DNA from: Paenibacillus senegalensis JC66
GTDB lineage: Bacteria > Bacillota > Bacilli > Paenibacillales > NBRC-103111
Assembly (NCBI RefSeq): GCF_000285515.1
Contig: NZ_HE610961.1
Span: 235,863-299,862 of the forward strand
Direction of reading: 5' to 3'
DNA length: 64,000 bases
The translations under genes and the position numbers were made by a program. Below are positions 17,362-25,280 of this stretch, piece by piece; position 1 is the first letter of the stretch, and the number at the start of each line of letters is the position of its first letter. The notes under the pieces are model-generated. The model saw only the letters and a program-made list of their open reading frames with translations, did not search any database and had not been told where the DNA came from.

Positions 17362-18189
17362 TTACAGCTCAATCTCTTTACCATGACCGAAAGCTCCATA
17401 ATACCCGCAAACGCTTGTGGCAAAAGCAGTTGCTTTCTCAATTGCGCTCGTCATATCCTGGCTCTCATGATAGTGGTACAGGAAGGAGCCAATGAACGAA
17501 TCGCCTGCTCCCATCGTATCCACGACCTTGGCGGGAACCGGAATCTGTTCATACCATTTGCCCTGCTCCGAAAATACCGCCGCTTGCGAGCCTCGGGTAA
17601 CTCCTACCACTTTCACCCCAAGCTTATGAACGAAGCCGCATAAATCTTCAATTTCCGTGCGAGTCCAGCCGCTCCCTGAGAAGAACGCATAGGTCAGATG
17701 CGGGCAGACCAGATGCAGGTATTCCCGATTCCAGCGGTTAGCTGTCGAGAAATCGAAGGAAATTGGTTTATGCCTCAGCTTGCCGAGCTCTGGCTCCAAA
17801 TCACTGTTAATGCTCGTATGAATCAGATCGAAGCCGTTAATGTACTCCAGATCAGCGTCACCCAAATTCAGCTTGAGCAGCGATTGTACCCTTACCGCCT
17901 TGTTCAAGGCCAAAAATACACGGTCTCCCTCTTCGTTGACCGAGACCGTTGCTACCCCGGTAATCCCTTTAACAACCCGCACCCTAGCAGCATCGACCTG
18001 TTCCTTTGCCAGACTGGCCAAAATATGCTCGCCGGGCTCGTCTTCCCCGATAATTCCAAGATAAGCCGCTCCAGAGGCTCCGTTCCGTCTGGCAAATACA
18101 GCCACATTCAGAGCATTGCCTCCGGGGTACATCACGCCTTGATGTTTGTAGTAGTCTACGACGCTGTCGCCGATGCCGATCAGCTTCAT
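17362..18189 (-). CDS. frlD: Fructoselysine 6-kinase (PfkB family)
   Basis: PfkB/ribokinase-family kinase of 275 residues that would phosphorylate fructosyl-amino acids at C6 before deglycation. The N-terminal GIGDSVVDYY, the YPGGNALNVAVFARR glycine motif and the C-terminal VVDTMGAGDSFIGSFLYHY with the catalytic Asp are all present. The length is typical of FrlD (about 260-285). It lies 54 bases downstream of frlM. The identity is supported by the surrounding frlB, frlO, frlN, frlM and frlR homologues. Confidence 0.88.
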   Translation of the reverse strand: MKLIGIGDSVVDYYKHQGVMYPGGNALNVAVFARRNGASGAAYLGIIGEDEPGEHILASLAKEQVDAARVRVVKGITGVATVSVNEEGDRVFLALNKAVRVQSLLKLNLGDADLEYINGFDLIHTSINSDLEPELGKLRHKPISFDFSTANRWNREYLHLVCPHLTYAFFSGSGWTRTEIEDLCGFVHKLGVKVVGVTRGSQAAVFSEQGKWYEQIPVPAKVVDTMGAGDSFIGSFLYHYHESQDMTSAIEKATAFATSVCGYYGAFGHGKEIEL

Positions 18190-18243
18190 CCGGTTCCACC
18201 TCTCCTGTCTTTTCGAGTCATCTATCGTTGTATAGTGTTAAGC

Positions 18244-19122
18244 TCAGCCTTTGACTCCGCCTTCTGCTAGTCCTCTCACGAAATGCTTCTGCATAAAAAT
18301 AAACAGCAGCACGAGAGGAAGCGCGGAGATTACCAGCCCGGCCATCAGCACGCCCCAATCGGTATACAGCGCGTCGCGAAACGCCAGCAGGCCGGAGGTG
18401 ATCGTTTTCATAGAATTGCTGTCAATGAAGATGATGGCGAACAAGAACTCGTTCCACGTCCAGTAAGCGGTGAGCAGCACGGTGGTCCATATAATTGGCT
18501 TGCTCAGAGGAACGAAAATGCGAAAGAAAATCCCGAGACTCGAGCAACCTTCCAAATAAGCCGACTCCTCGAGCTCCTTAGGAATTTTCAGAAAAAAGGA
18601 GCGGATCAAGAGCACCGTCATGGAGATCCGAAACGCCACATATGGCAGAATAAGCGCCCAATGAGTGTCATGAATGCCCAGGTTTTGCACGAGCTTGTAC
18701 AACGGGATTAAGCTGACCTGCGGCGAAAACATAAGCCCGGCAGATAGCAGGCCGAGAATGAGATATTTCCCTTTAAAGGAAAATCTCGACAGCCCGTAAG
18801 CACTAAAAGCGCTGACGAGAACGGTAATGATAACCGCGACGGTACTCACAATCACACTATTTAAAAAGTACTGGGAAACCCCCATCTCCCATGCTTTGGC
18901 ATAATTCGAAAACATCCATTCATGAGGCAGCGACCAGGTGCTGCTGTAAATTTCCTCTGTTTTCTTGAACGAACTCATCAGCATCCAGAACAGCGGATAC
19001 GCTACGATCAGGAAATAACCGATCAGAAGGAGAGCGACCAGGCCGATTGCGGCTTTAGTTCCCAGGGCATTTTTCTTATGGGAAAGCGCCAGGTTGTCCG
19101 GCTGTGCGAAGACGGCTTTCAT
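18244..19122 (-). CDS. frlM: Fructosyl-amino acid ABC transporter permease FrlM
   Basis: CUT1-type permease of 292 residues with six hydrophobic segments and the ATPase-contact EAA loop (ELEESAYLEGCSSLGIFFRI...PLSKP). I use the ATG at 19122, 7 bases after GGAGG, rather than the ATG at 19128 that overlaps the frlN stop codon. With FrlN it forms the membrane channel for fructoselysine-type substrates delivered by FrlO. No ATPase gene is in the operon, so a shared MsmX-type ATPase is expected. Confidence 0.88.
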   Translation of the reverse strand: MKAVFAQPDNLALSHKKNALGTKAAIGLVALLLIGYFLIVAYPLFWMLMSSFKKTEEIYSSTWSLPHEWMFSNYAKAWEMGVSQYFLNSVIVSTVAVIITVLVSAFSAYGLSRFSFKGKYLILGLLSAGLMFSPQVSLIPLYKLVQNLGIHDTHWALILPYVAFRISMTVLLIRSFFLKIPKELEESAYLEGCSSLGIFFRIFVPLSKPIIWTTVLLTAYWTWNEFLFAIIFIDSNSMKTITSGLLAFRDALYTDWGVLMAGLVISALPLVLLFIFMQKHFVRGLAEGGVKG

Positions 19123-19124
19123 TG

Positions 19125-20003
19125 TCATCCCTCCTCATCGGTTTTGAATAGTTTAGTCTGCATTACATACAGCAAAAAGGTAATAGCCAAGATAACATTG
19201 GCGATCGCTGAAGCATAGCCCATCTCACTGTCGATAAAGGCTTTATCATACAAATAGGTACTGAGCACCTGGGAAGAATAGCCCGGCCCCCCGTTCGTCA
19301 ACACAAACACGTCGGCAAAGGTCAGAAACGATTGGCTGATAACGAAAACAACCGTAACAAAGGTCATTTCCTTAACCTGGGGCACCGTAATCCGCCAGAA
19401 CGATTGGATTTTGCTGCTTCCGTCTATCTTGGCCGCCTCGTACAATTCAGCGGGAATTTTCTGGATAGCTACGATATACAGCATGGTAATGTACCCGATG
19501 CCCTGCCATTGACTCATCGCTATGACCGCATAGATTGCCGTACTGCTGTTGCCGAGCCAGCCTGTTGCATATTCGCCTAGACCGATCATACCGAGGAAAT
19601 GATTAAGCAAGCCGATCTGCGGATTATAAACAAAGCTGAAGAGCAGCCCGATTACGGAAACGGATATGAGCACCGGTATGAAATAAATAGTACGGAATAA
19701 CGGGGACACTCTGCGAAAAATCTTGTCTTCCAGAATCGCCGCCAGAATCATTCCCCCTAAAACCTGGCAGACCAGGGAGATGATCGCGTGAAGCAAAGTG
19801 TTTTTGAGAGCCACGTAAAAAATAGCATCTTTAAACAAACGGATATAATTGTCTATTCCGTTGAAATCCCTTGTACTGGAAAAAGGGCTCCAGCTGTAAA
19901 AGCCGGAACGCAAGTTTTCAATGACCGGATAATATATAAAAATGCTAATGATGATCATGGCCGGCAAAATGTACAGATACGGAGTCGATTTCCTGTTCGT
20001 CAT
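19125..20003 (-). CDS. frlN: Fructosyl-amino acid ABC transporter permease FrlN
   Basis: Partner CUT1 permease of 292 residues. It has an N-terminal membrane span (YLYILPAMIIISIFIYYPV) and the EAA loop (PAELYEAAKIDGSSKIQSFWRITVPQ split over about residues 195-220). The ATG at 20003 follows GGAAGGT; a longer reading to 20057 would intrude on the spacer after frlO. It precedes frlM with only two bases between stop and start. Confidence 0.88.
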   Translation of the reverse strand: MTNRKSTPYLYILPAMIIISIFIYYPVIENLRSGFYSWSPFSSTRDFNGIDNYIRLFKDAIFYVALKNTLLHAIISLVCQVLGGMILAAILEDKIFRRVSPLFRTIYFIPVLISVSVIGLLFSFVYNPQIGLLNHFLGMIGLGEYATGWLGNSSTAIYAVIAMSQWQGIGYITMLYIVAIQKIPAELYEAAKIDGSSKIQSFWRITVPQVKEMTFVTVVFVISQSFLTFADVFVLTNGGPGYSSQVLSTYLYDKAFIDSEMGYASAIANVILAITFLLYVMQTKLFKTDEEG

Positions 20004-20092
20004 TACACCACACCTTCCATATGGGAGGAAGCGGAGCTGCTGCTCCGCTGCCATCAAAATCCTGCATTAGGTTGCTGGGGCCGAGCAAAGTA

Positions 20093-21394
20093 CTACTTGG
20101 CCGAAGACCTGAGATCGCTGGCCACCGCCTGTACTTCCTTCATCACATCCTCGGGAGTTTTCTCCTCATTAAGCAGTCCCTGCATGGCCGCCATATAAGG
20201 AGTTGCTAAGCGGGAATCGGTAAGCGTGTCGACCCATTGAGCCATGGCTTCCGCCTCGATAATCTTGTTAGCGGCTTCGATCATCAGCGGGTGAGGAGAG
20301 GTCTCTTCGTTGATCGCTCCCTCTACGACGCTTACATAATTGGTTTCCGCAACGTATTTAGCGCCGTTTTCTTTGGACAGCAGGAACTTAAGAAATTTCA
20401 TCGCTTCTTCCGGATGCCTGGTCTGGCTGGAGATCATAAAGCCTTCCGGAGCTCCTGTCAGTATCGTCTGATCTCCTTCCCCTCCTTCTATAGCGGGGAG
20501 CTGGAAGAAACCCCATTCAAAGGGAAGGTCTTTAAAGAAGCGGAAGCCGCTTGTTTCTTCATAAGAGATCGCAACCTGCTGGTTAATGAACATATTTCTC
20601 TCTTCTTCGAAGGAAACCGCATTCGGCTGCTCGTTCATGTAAGGAATCAGCTCCTGAAGCTTTTCCAGTGCCTGCACATAGCCCGGATGGGTAAATTCTC
20701 CTGTTGCGGCGTTGTAGTCTTTGGCAAGAACATCGGCAGGCACCATACGCGCGTTCAGGGTTGTAATGTAAGCGCCTGCAACCCAAGGAGCTTTGTTGCC
20801 CACGCCAAGCGGGATCATTTCGGTTTCTGCCTTAAGCGTTTCCAATACGTGCATAAACTCGCTCCATGTCTCAGGCTCACTTAGCCCTAGCTGGTCAAAA
20901 ACCGTTTTATTATAGTAGAAAAATTTGGCGGAGGCCATGAAAGGAACGCCATAGATTTTGTCCTCATGACTGAAGGGCTCAATGGTGGAACTGATAATAT
21001 TGTCCGCCCATTCCTTGTCTTCGTTATAAAAGGCCGTCAGATCCAACGCTTTGCCTTCCCTGACAAATTTCTGCCCGTACTCGCCCGCCCAGGAGAAGAA
21101 AATGTCCGGCGGATTGCTGTTGGCCAATACGACATTGATTTTTTGTTTATATTGATCGTTAAGGGCCGAGATTACATCAATCTTGATGCCCGGATTCTGG
21201 CTCTCAAAGTCTGCAATTACACTGTTGAAATACTCGTTAAACGGTTCGTTGGGCCATCTGTGGAAAAACTGCAGTGTAACCTGCTCTGTCCCCTCTTCGC
21301 CAGAAGCCCCCTGATTGCCGCTGCCACTGCCGCAGCCGGCAATCAATACGCAAGACATTACGATCCCCAATATGACGGTTAGCTTTTTTTTCAT
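20093..21394 (-). CDS. frlO: Fructosyl-amino acid-binding lipoprotein FrlO
   Basis: Extracellular solute-binding protein (family 1) of 433 residues. The lipoprotein signal is MKKKLTVILGIVMSCVLIAG followed by the lipidated cysteine (lipobox LIAGC) and a Ser/Gly linker. The mature part has the usual SBP_bac_1 features (VTLQFFHRWPNEPFNEYFN, PPDIFFSWAGEYGQKFVREG, YGVPFMASAKFFYYNK, and near the end EEAMKFLKFLLSKENGAKYV). It should capture fructosyl-amino acids outside the membrane and hand them to FrlN/FrlM. It lies 150 bases downstream of frlB. Confidence 0.88.
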   Translation of the reverse strand: MKKKLTVILGIVMSCVLIAGCGSGSGNQGASGEEGTEQVTLQFFHRWPNEPFNEYFNSVIADFESQNPGIKIDVISALNDQYKQKINVVLANSNPPDIFFSWAGEYGQKFVREGKALDLTAFYNEDKEWADNIISSTIEPFSHEDKIYGVPFMASAKFFYYNKTVFDQLGLSEPETWSEFMHVLETLKAETEMIPLGVGNKAPWVAGAYITTLNARMVPADVLAKDYNAATGEFTHPGYVQALEKLQELIPYMNEQPNAVSFEEERNMFINQQVAISYEETSGFRFFKDLPFEWGFFQLPAIEGGEGDQTILTGAPEGFMISSQTRHPEEAMKFLKFLLSKENGAKYVAETNYVSVVEGAINEETSPHPLMIEAANKIIEAEAMAQWVDTLTDSRLATPYMAAMQGLLNEEKTPEDVMKEVQAVASDLRSSAK

Positions 21395-21544
21395 AGACTT
21401 CTACCCCTTTCGATATCTTCTGATCGATAAAAAGCGCTTACAAAATCTGCAGGAAGAAAATCGCCGCTTTCCGCCGGACTGCCCGGACGCAGGAAGATGT
21501 TTACCTTGTCCTGCGCCGAACCGACCGTAAGAGTCTTAATGATA

Positions 21545-22555
21545 TTAATAAGCGACTTTCCACATGTATCTTCTTGTTTCCAGCGGATGCTTCGTCTGTT
21601 CAGCCAGATCAACGGCAAACAGGCGGATTACCTGGTTTAACACAAGCGGGGCAATGTAGCCTTTAATGTCGGCTTCAATCCCGGCAAAGTCGTAGTCCTG
21701 TGCATCGATAATGAGCAGCTTCTCTCCATACTGCTTCAGGAATTTCAGAGCGCGTTCTTCCAGCGGACGAGTCTCGTCCAAGCCCATGAACAGGATAAAG
21801 GGTACGTCTTTATCGAGAATTTCGAACGGCCCGTGGAAAAATTCGCCGGCATGAATGGCATGGGAGTTTTTCCACTGCATTTCCATCAGGAAGCAGATCG
21901 CAAACATATAGGCAATACCGTAATTGGAGCCGCTGGCCATTGTATAAATGACTTTCTCATCCTTGAATTTCTCGGCAAACTGCTTGCTCGCAGCGGCAAA
22001 CTGCTGCTTCGCCTTGTTGTAAACGGAATCAAGATGGGGCAAGCTTCGCATCAGGCTTTCGAACTTCGTATTTCCTTCCTTGACGGAAAGTACGCCGAGC
22101 ACGAGCTGATAAAGAATAGAGTAATTCGATTCTTCCACCGGTGTATCCGGCCCCCACCCATATTTAATCACATATTCAGCCGCTTGGGCCAAGGGAGAGT
22201 CTTCCAGATTCGTCATCGCCGCTGTAATAGCTCCTTTGCTGCGTGCGAACCGTGCTGCCTCCACGGTTTCCGGGGTGTTCCCTCTAAGCGAGCAAAGAAT
22301 AACGAGCGAATGTTCACCCAACGTTTTCGGATTTCTATGAATGAATTCATTAGAGCTGTACAAGTCGGTTGTGATGCTTGACGCCTCACGGTCCATCATA
22401 TATTTGCTTGAGTACATCAACGAGGAAGAGCCTCCGCATGCTACAAAGAAAACCCGGTTAATCGTTCTTTCCTTAACGGCATCCAACACTTTTTGTACCT
22501 GATCGTTCACTTTTTGCGTCTGACCGTTCACTTGCTGCATCTGACCATTAACCAT
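21545..22555 (-). CDS. frlB: Fructoselysine-6-phosphate deglycase (SIS domain)
   Basis: SIS-fold deglycase of 336 residues that splits fructosyl-amino-acid 6-phosphates into glucose 6-phosphate and the free amino acid. The sequence follows B. subtilis FrlB closely from memory: VFFVACGGSSSLMYSSKY, LVILCSLRGNTPETVEAARF, IYTMASGSNYGIAY, HAIHAGEFFHGPFEI, GLDETRPLEERAL and a C-terminal RRYMWKV. The start is the ATG at 22555, 7 bases after GGAGG. Residues 2-22 are three copies of a 7-residue unit (VNGQMQQ, VNGQTQK, VNDQVQK), a tandem 21-base duplication not expected in the family. It is the first gene of the frl operon. Confidence 0.93.
   Translation of the reverse strand: MVNGQMQQVNGQTQKVNDQVQKVLDAVKERTINRVFFVACGGSSSLMYSSKYMMDREASSITTDLYSSNEFIHRNPKTLGEHSLVILCSLRGNTPETVEAARFARSKGAITAAMTNLEDSPLAQAAEYVIKYGWGPDTPVEESNYSILYQLVLGVLSVKEGNTKFESLMRSLPHLDSVYNKAKQQFAAASKQFAEKFKDEKVIYTMASGSNYGIAYMFAICFLMEMQWKNSHAIHAGEFFHGPFEILDKDVPFILFMGLDETRPLEERALKFLKQYGEKLLIIDAQDYDFAGIEADIKGYIAPLVLNQVIRLFAVDLAEQTKHPLETRRYMWKVAY
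22490..22552. repeat. In-frame 21-base tandem repeat at the start of frlB
   Basis: Three adjacent 21-base units on the minus strand (22552-22532, 22531-22511, 22510-22490) encode VN[GD]Q-x-Q-[QK] repeats directly after the start codon. The unit is 21 bases, so the reading frame is kept. Confidence 0.85.
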
Positions 22556-22592
22556 GATGTTACCTCCATGAGTATAATTGTTTATAGTCGTC

Positions 22593-22621
22593 ATTGTACA
22601 TTAGTATACAAATTTGGTCAA
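22593..22621 (-). promoter_or_regulatory. frlB operon promoter with overlapping FrlR-type operator
   Basis: The minus strand shows TTGACC (22616-22621), a 17-base spacer and TACAAT (22593-22598). An inverted repeat with arms TTGTA and TACAA (22594-22611) overlaps the -10 box and spacer. It is very like the operator-like sites of the other GntR regulator at 6888 and 7047. FrlR binding here would block polymerase access until a fructosamine 6-phosphate releases it; the ligand is inferred from the B. subtilis system. Confidence 0.7.
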
Positions 22622-22731
22622 CAAAAAAATTTCTATGTTGTTCGACATGAATCCCTATTTAGATTTTCAAACATCGATCTTTATGTGATTTTCCAAATCC
22701 TCCGATTTTCCAGGCTGTAAACTCGCAATGA

Positions 22732-22760
22732 TTGACACTTATATTTATCCTAAGTATGAT
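22732..22760 (+). promoter_or_regulatory. frlR promoter
   Basis: TTGACA (22732-22737), 17 bases and TATGAT (22755-22760) form a near-consensus sigma-A promoter about 90 bases before the frlR start. No copy of the operator palindrome overlaps it, so frlR may not be strongly autorepressed. Confidence 0.7.
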
Positions 22761-22851
22761 TAATTAGAGCTTGATGATGACCGGGTTTAGGAAGACTTCA
22801 CAATCCTTCCCTTTTCCGTGATGAGCTGCCAATGAACAAGGAGTCTTAGTT

Positions 22852-23586
22852 ATGAAATTAAACAACTCTAGTCAAGAACCGTTATATTTACAATTGAAGC
22901 ATGTTCTCAAAGAAGAAATAAATAGAGGAAATTACGCTCCCGGAGAACAGCTGCCACCGGAATCTGAGCTATGTGAAATTTACGGGGTAAGCCGCGGAAC
23001 CGCCCGCAAAGCGATCATGGATCTGGTGGAGGAAGGCATTCTTAGCCGCCAGCAGGGTAAAGGCACTTTCGTCAGGGAAGCGATGATTCAACGCGAATTG
23101 TTCTCCATAGGAGGCTATTCGGATACTACAGCAACCAGCGCAGAAGGCATGCAATCGCTGATTATCTCCTGCTCGGTTACATTATCTGACGATTATTTGG
23201 CTGCCTTCTTCGAAGAAGAACCCGGAGAGCGGGCTCTTGAGCTTAAGCGTCTGCACCATATCAAGGATGAGCCGCTGATCCTGGAAACGGCCCATTATTC
23301 GCTTAATCGGTTTCCCGATCTGGAAAGATTTATTATGGAGAATCCTTCTACCTACAGCACGCTAAAAACGAGGTACAACGTAGAAATCACTTACTCGGTG
23401 AAAACACTTGAGCTCGTTCATGCTACGGAAGAAGAGGCAAGGCTGCTGAAATGTGATCCGGGCGCCGGCCTTTACCGGATAGAGCGCAAATCCTATGATA
23501 ACCATGATCATCCCATCCACATATCGTCATCCCTGTATAAAACGAACCGGGTTAAATTTACCATTACCGTTGATAAGCGGAAGTAG
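22852..23586 (+). CDS. frlR: GntR/HutC-family regulator of the frl operon
   Basis: Regulator of 244 residues. The winged-helix domain occupies about residues 5-72 (PLYLQLKHVLKEEI, PPESELCEIYGVSRGTARKA, RQQGKGTFV), and the rest is a UTRA ligand domain (ERALELKRLHHIKDEPLILE, YRIERKSYDNHDHPI). It starts with ATG after an AAGGAG site and is divergent from frlB across a 296-base spacer that holds both promoters. It should repress frlB-frlC in the absence of fructosamine phosphates, as FrlR does in B. subtilis. Confidence 0.87.
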   Translation: MKLNNSSQEPLYLQLKHVLKEEINRGNYAPGEQLPPESELCEIYGVSRGTARKAIMDLVEEGILSRQQGKGTFVREAMIQRELFSIGGYSDTTATSAEGMQSLIISCSVTLSDDYLAAFFEEEPGERALELKRLHHIKDEPLILETAHYSLNRFPDLERFIMENPSTYSTLKTRYNVEITYSVKTLELVHATEEEARLLKCDPGAGLYRIERKSYDNHDHPIHISSSLYKTNRVKFTITVDKRK

Positions 23587-23961
23587 CTAACCCGGCACAT
23601 AAAGCATTCTCTTTGCTTTTTTCTCCCGACCAAACACAGGCAGAAGTCCAGGGCTTTTGCCTCAACCCCTTTTACCTGCATCACTTCTGCTGCCAGCATC
23701 TCCTTTACTTACCCATATCTCTCTACTTGCCCACATCTCCTGCTTACCTGCATCGCTTCTGCTTACTTGCCATCACTTTTACTTTCGCCATGTTGTCCCG
23801 GCATTTCTGACTCCGACCCCAGCAGATTTTTCAGCTTGACCAAGGTATGGTAAAATGTGAACCAACTGAAATCTGCCGTCTTGTAACAGCTTCCCACTCG
23901 CGTATAAGATCACATGATAACCTGGATGTATCAATCATTTCTTAGCATAAAGGAGTGCACT
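23587..23961. other. 375-base gene-free stretch with weak hairpin and degenerate repeats
   Basis: No gene is visible between frlR and mscS. At 23601-23622 a short stem (AAAGCA with TGCTTT) runs into a T tract and may terminate frlR, but the stem has only six pairs. From about 23670 to 23788 a pyrimidine-rich block repeats variants of CTTACCTGCATC-x-CTTCTGC about every 18-22 bases, interpreted as a decayed tandem repeat. The mscS ribosome site AAGGAG lies at the right end. Confidence 0.55.
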
Positions 23962-25116
23962 ATGTTTTTATCACTTGAACAGTACTATGTATGGATTACC
24001 GATAACTGGATGAGGGTGGTGACCGCCTGTGTCCTCTTTCTCCTTTTTCTTTTCCTGCGCAAATTATTTACGACATACATTTTCAAGTTTATTCTCAGGA
24101 TCAGCCGCAAAACAAGAAGCGAATTCGCCCCTCATCTGGTGCTTGCCTTTGAAAAGCCTGTGCAGGTTTTATTCGTTATCATCGGACTCTTCTTTGCCCT
24201 GCAGGCTCTGGGTATTCCTTTCAATGCCACAACTAATGTGTTCATCTATCGTGCCTTCCGGTCGGCGATTATTGTACTGATCGTATGGGCGATTTTCAAC
24301 TTGTCGGCTAGCTCTTCCAATTGGATTAAGGCGATCAGCAAGAAATTCAACTTCGATATTGATCAGATTTTAATTCCTATCTTGTCGAGGGTTATCCGCG
24401 GAATTATCATCCTGCTTGGCATCAGCATCATTGCGCAGGAATGGGGCTATGAAATCAGCGCCTTTATCGCCGGTCTCGGTTTGGGAGGGCTGGCGTTCGC
24501 CCTGGCTGCACAGGATGCGCTGAAAAATATTTTTGGCGGTGTGGTTATTATTACCGAGAAGCCGTTTTCGATTGGCGATTGGATCCAGACCCCTTCCGTA
24601 GAAGGAACGGTAGAAGAGATTACCTTCCGCAGCACGCGGGTGCGGACCTTTGCTCAAGCGCTCGTTACCGTGCCCAACTCGACCCTGGCTAACGAGGCGA
24701 TCATGAATTGGTCGAGGATGGGGATTCGCAGAATCACCTTTGAACTGCCGGTTGCCTATACTACACCGAGAGCCAGCCTGGAACGCAGTCTAGAGAGAAT
24801 CCGTGAGTATCTGAAGAATAATCCCGATATTGACCAGAGGACGATATTTGTACAGTTCGATGGATTTGCCGACAGAGGGTATAACTTATACTTTTACTTC
24901 TTTACCAAAACAACCGTCTGGGGCGAGTGGCTGGACATTAAGGAACAATGCAATTTGAAAATAACGCAGATTCTGGAAGAGGAAGGGGTAGCTATCGCTC
25001 TGCCGAGCACTAGTGTATATTTTAAAACACCGCTTCCGGAAGGCGAGCAGACAAATCAGGAAACTGCACACAAAGAAAGCCAGCAGACTATCCGCAAAGA
25101 AAGCCAGGGTAGTTAG
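23962..25116 (+). CDS. MscS-family mechanosensitive ion channel
   Basis: Small-conductance mechanosensitive channel family protein of 384 residues. Three to four membrane spans lie in the first 170 residues. The pore helix shows the Gly/Ala pattern ISAFIAGLGLGGLAFALAAQ, followed by DALKNIFGGVVIITEKPFSI and the beta domain (VEEITFRSTRVRTFAQALVTVPNS). The polar C-terminus is rich in Gln/Lys/Glu with two near-repeats (HKESQQT, RKESQGS). The start is the ATG at 23962 after AAGGAG. It releases solutes under hypo-osmotic shock. It stands alone, with a strong terminator behind it. Confidence 0.92.
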   Translation: MFLSLEQYYVWITDNWMRVVTACVLFLLFLFLRKLFTTYIFKFILRISRKTRSEFAPHLVLAFEKPVQVLFVIIGLFFALQALGIPFNATTNVFIYRAFRSAIIVLIVWAIFNLSASSSNWIKAISKKFNFDIDQILIPILSRVIRGIIILLGISIIAQEWGYEISAFIAGLGLGGLAFALAAQDALKNIFGGVVIITEKPFSIGDWIQTPSVEGTVEEITFRSTRVRTFAQALVTVPNSTLANEAIMNWSRMGIRRITFELPVAYTTPRASLERSLERIREYLKNNPDIDQRTIFVQFDGFADRGYNLYFYFFTKTTVWGEWLDIKEQCNLKITQILEEEGVAIALPSTSVYFKTPLPEGEQTNQETAHKESQQTIRKESQGS

Positions 25117-25219
25117 TGATAATTTAATGCCATGAAATAAATGCTAACCCATTAACGTATTAGATCCCCCGTAAGAGTGAATGCTAGGCGTCACATGATG
25201 GTGGTCAGCCCCAAGCAAA

Positions 25220-25261
25220 ACGAGCGCCTGCGGCCGAAGCCGCGCTGGCGCTCGTTTTTTT
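25220..25261. terminator. Strong intrinsic terminator between mscS and the heparinase gene
   Basis: A stem ACGAGCGCC/GGCGCTCGT with an inner CGGC/GCCG pair is followed by seven T residues on the plus strand. It ends 20 bases before the stop of the convergent heparinase gene; the minus-strand tail (TTTTGCTT) is also T-rich, so it may work for both. Confidence 0.85.
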
Positions 25262-25280
25262 CTGACTGCTATCCGGATCA

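Noticed and set aside
25117-25219. Possible small RNA between mscS and its terminator
   Set aside because: No promoter is visible; the stretch reads as the mscS 3' untranslated region.
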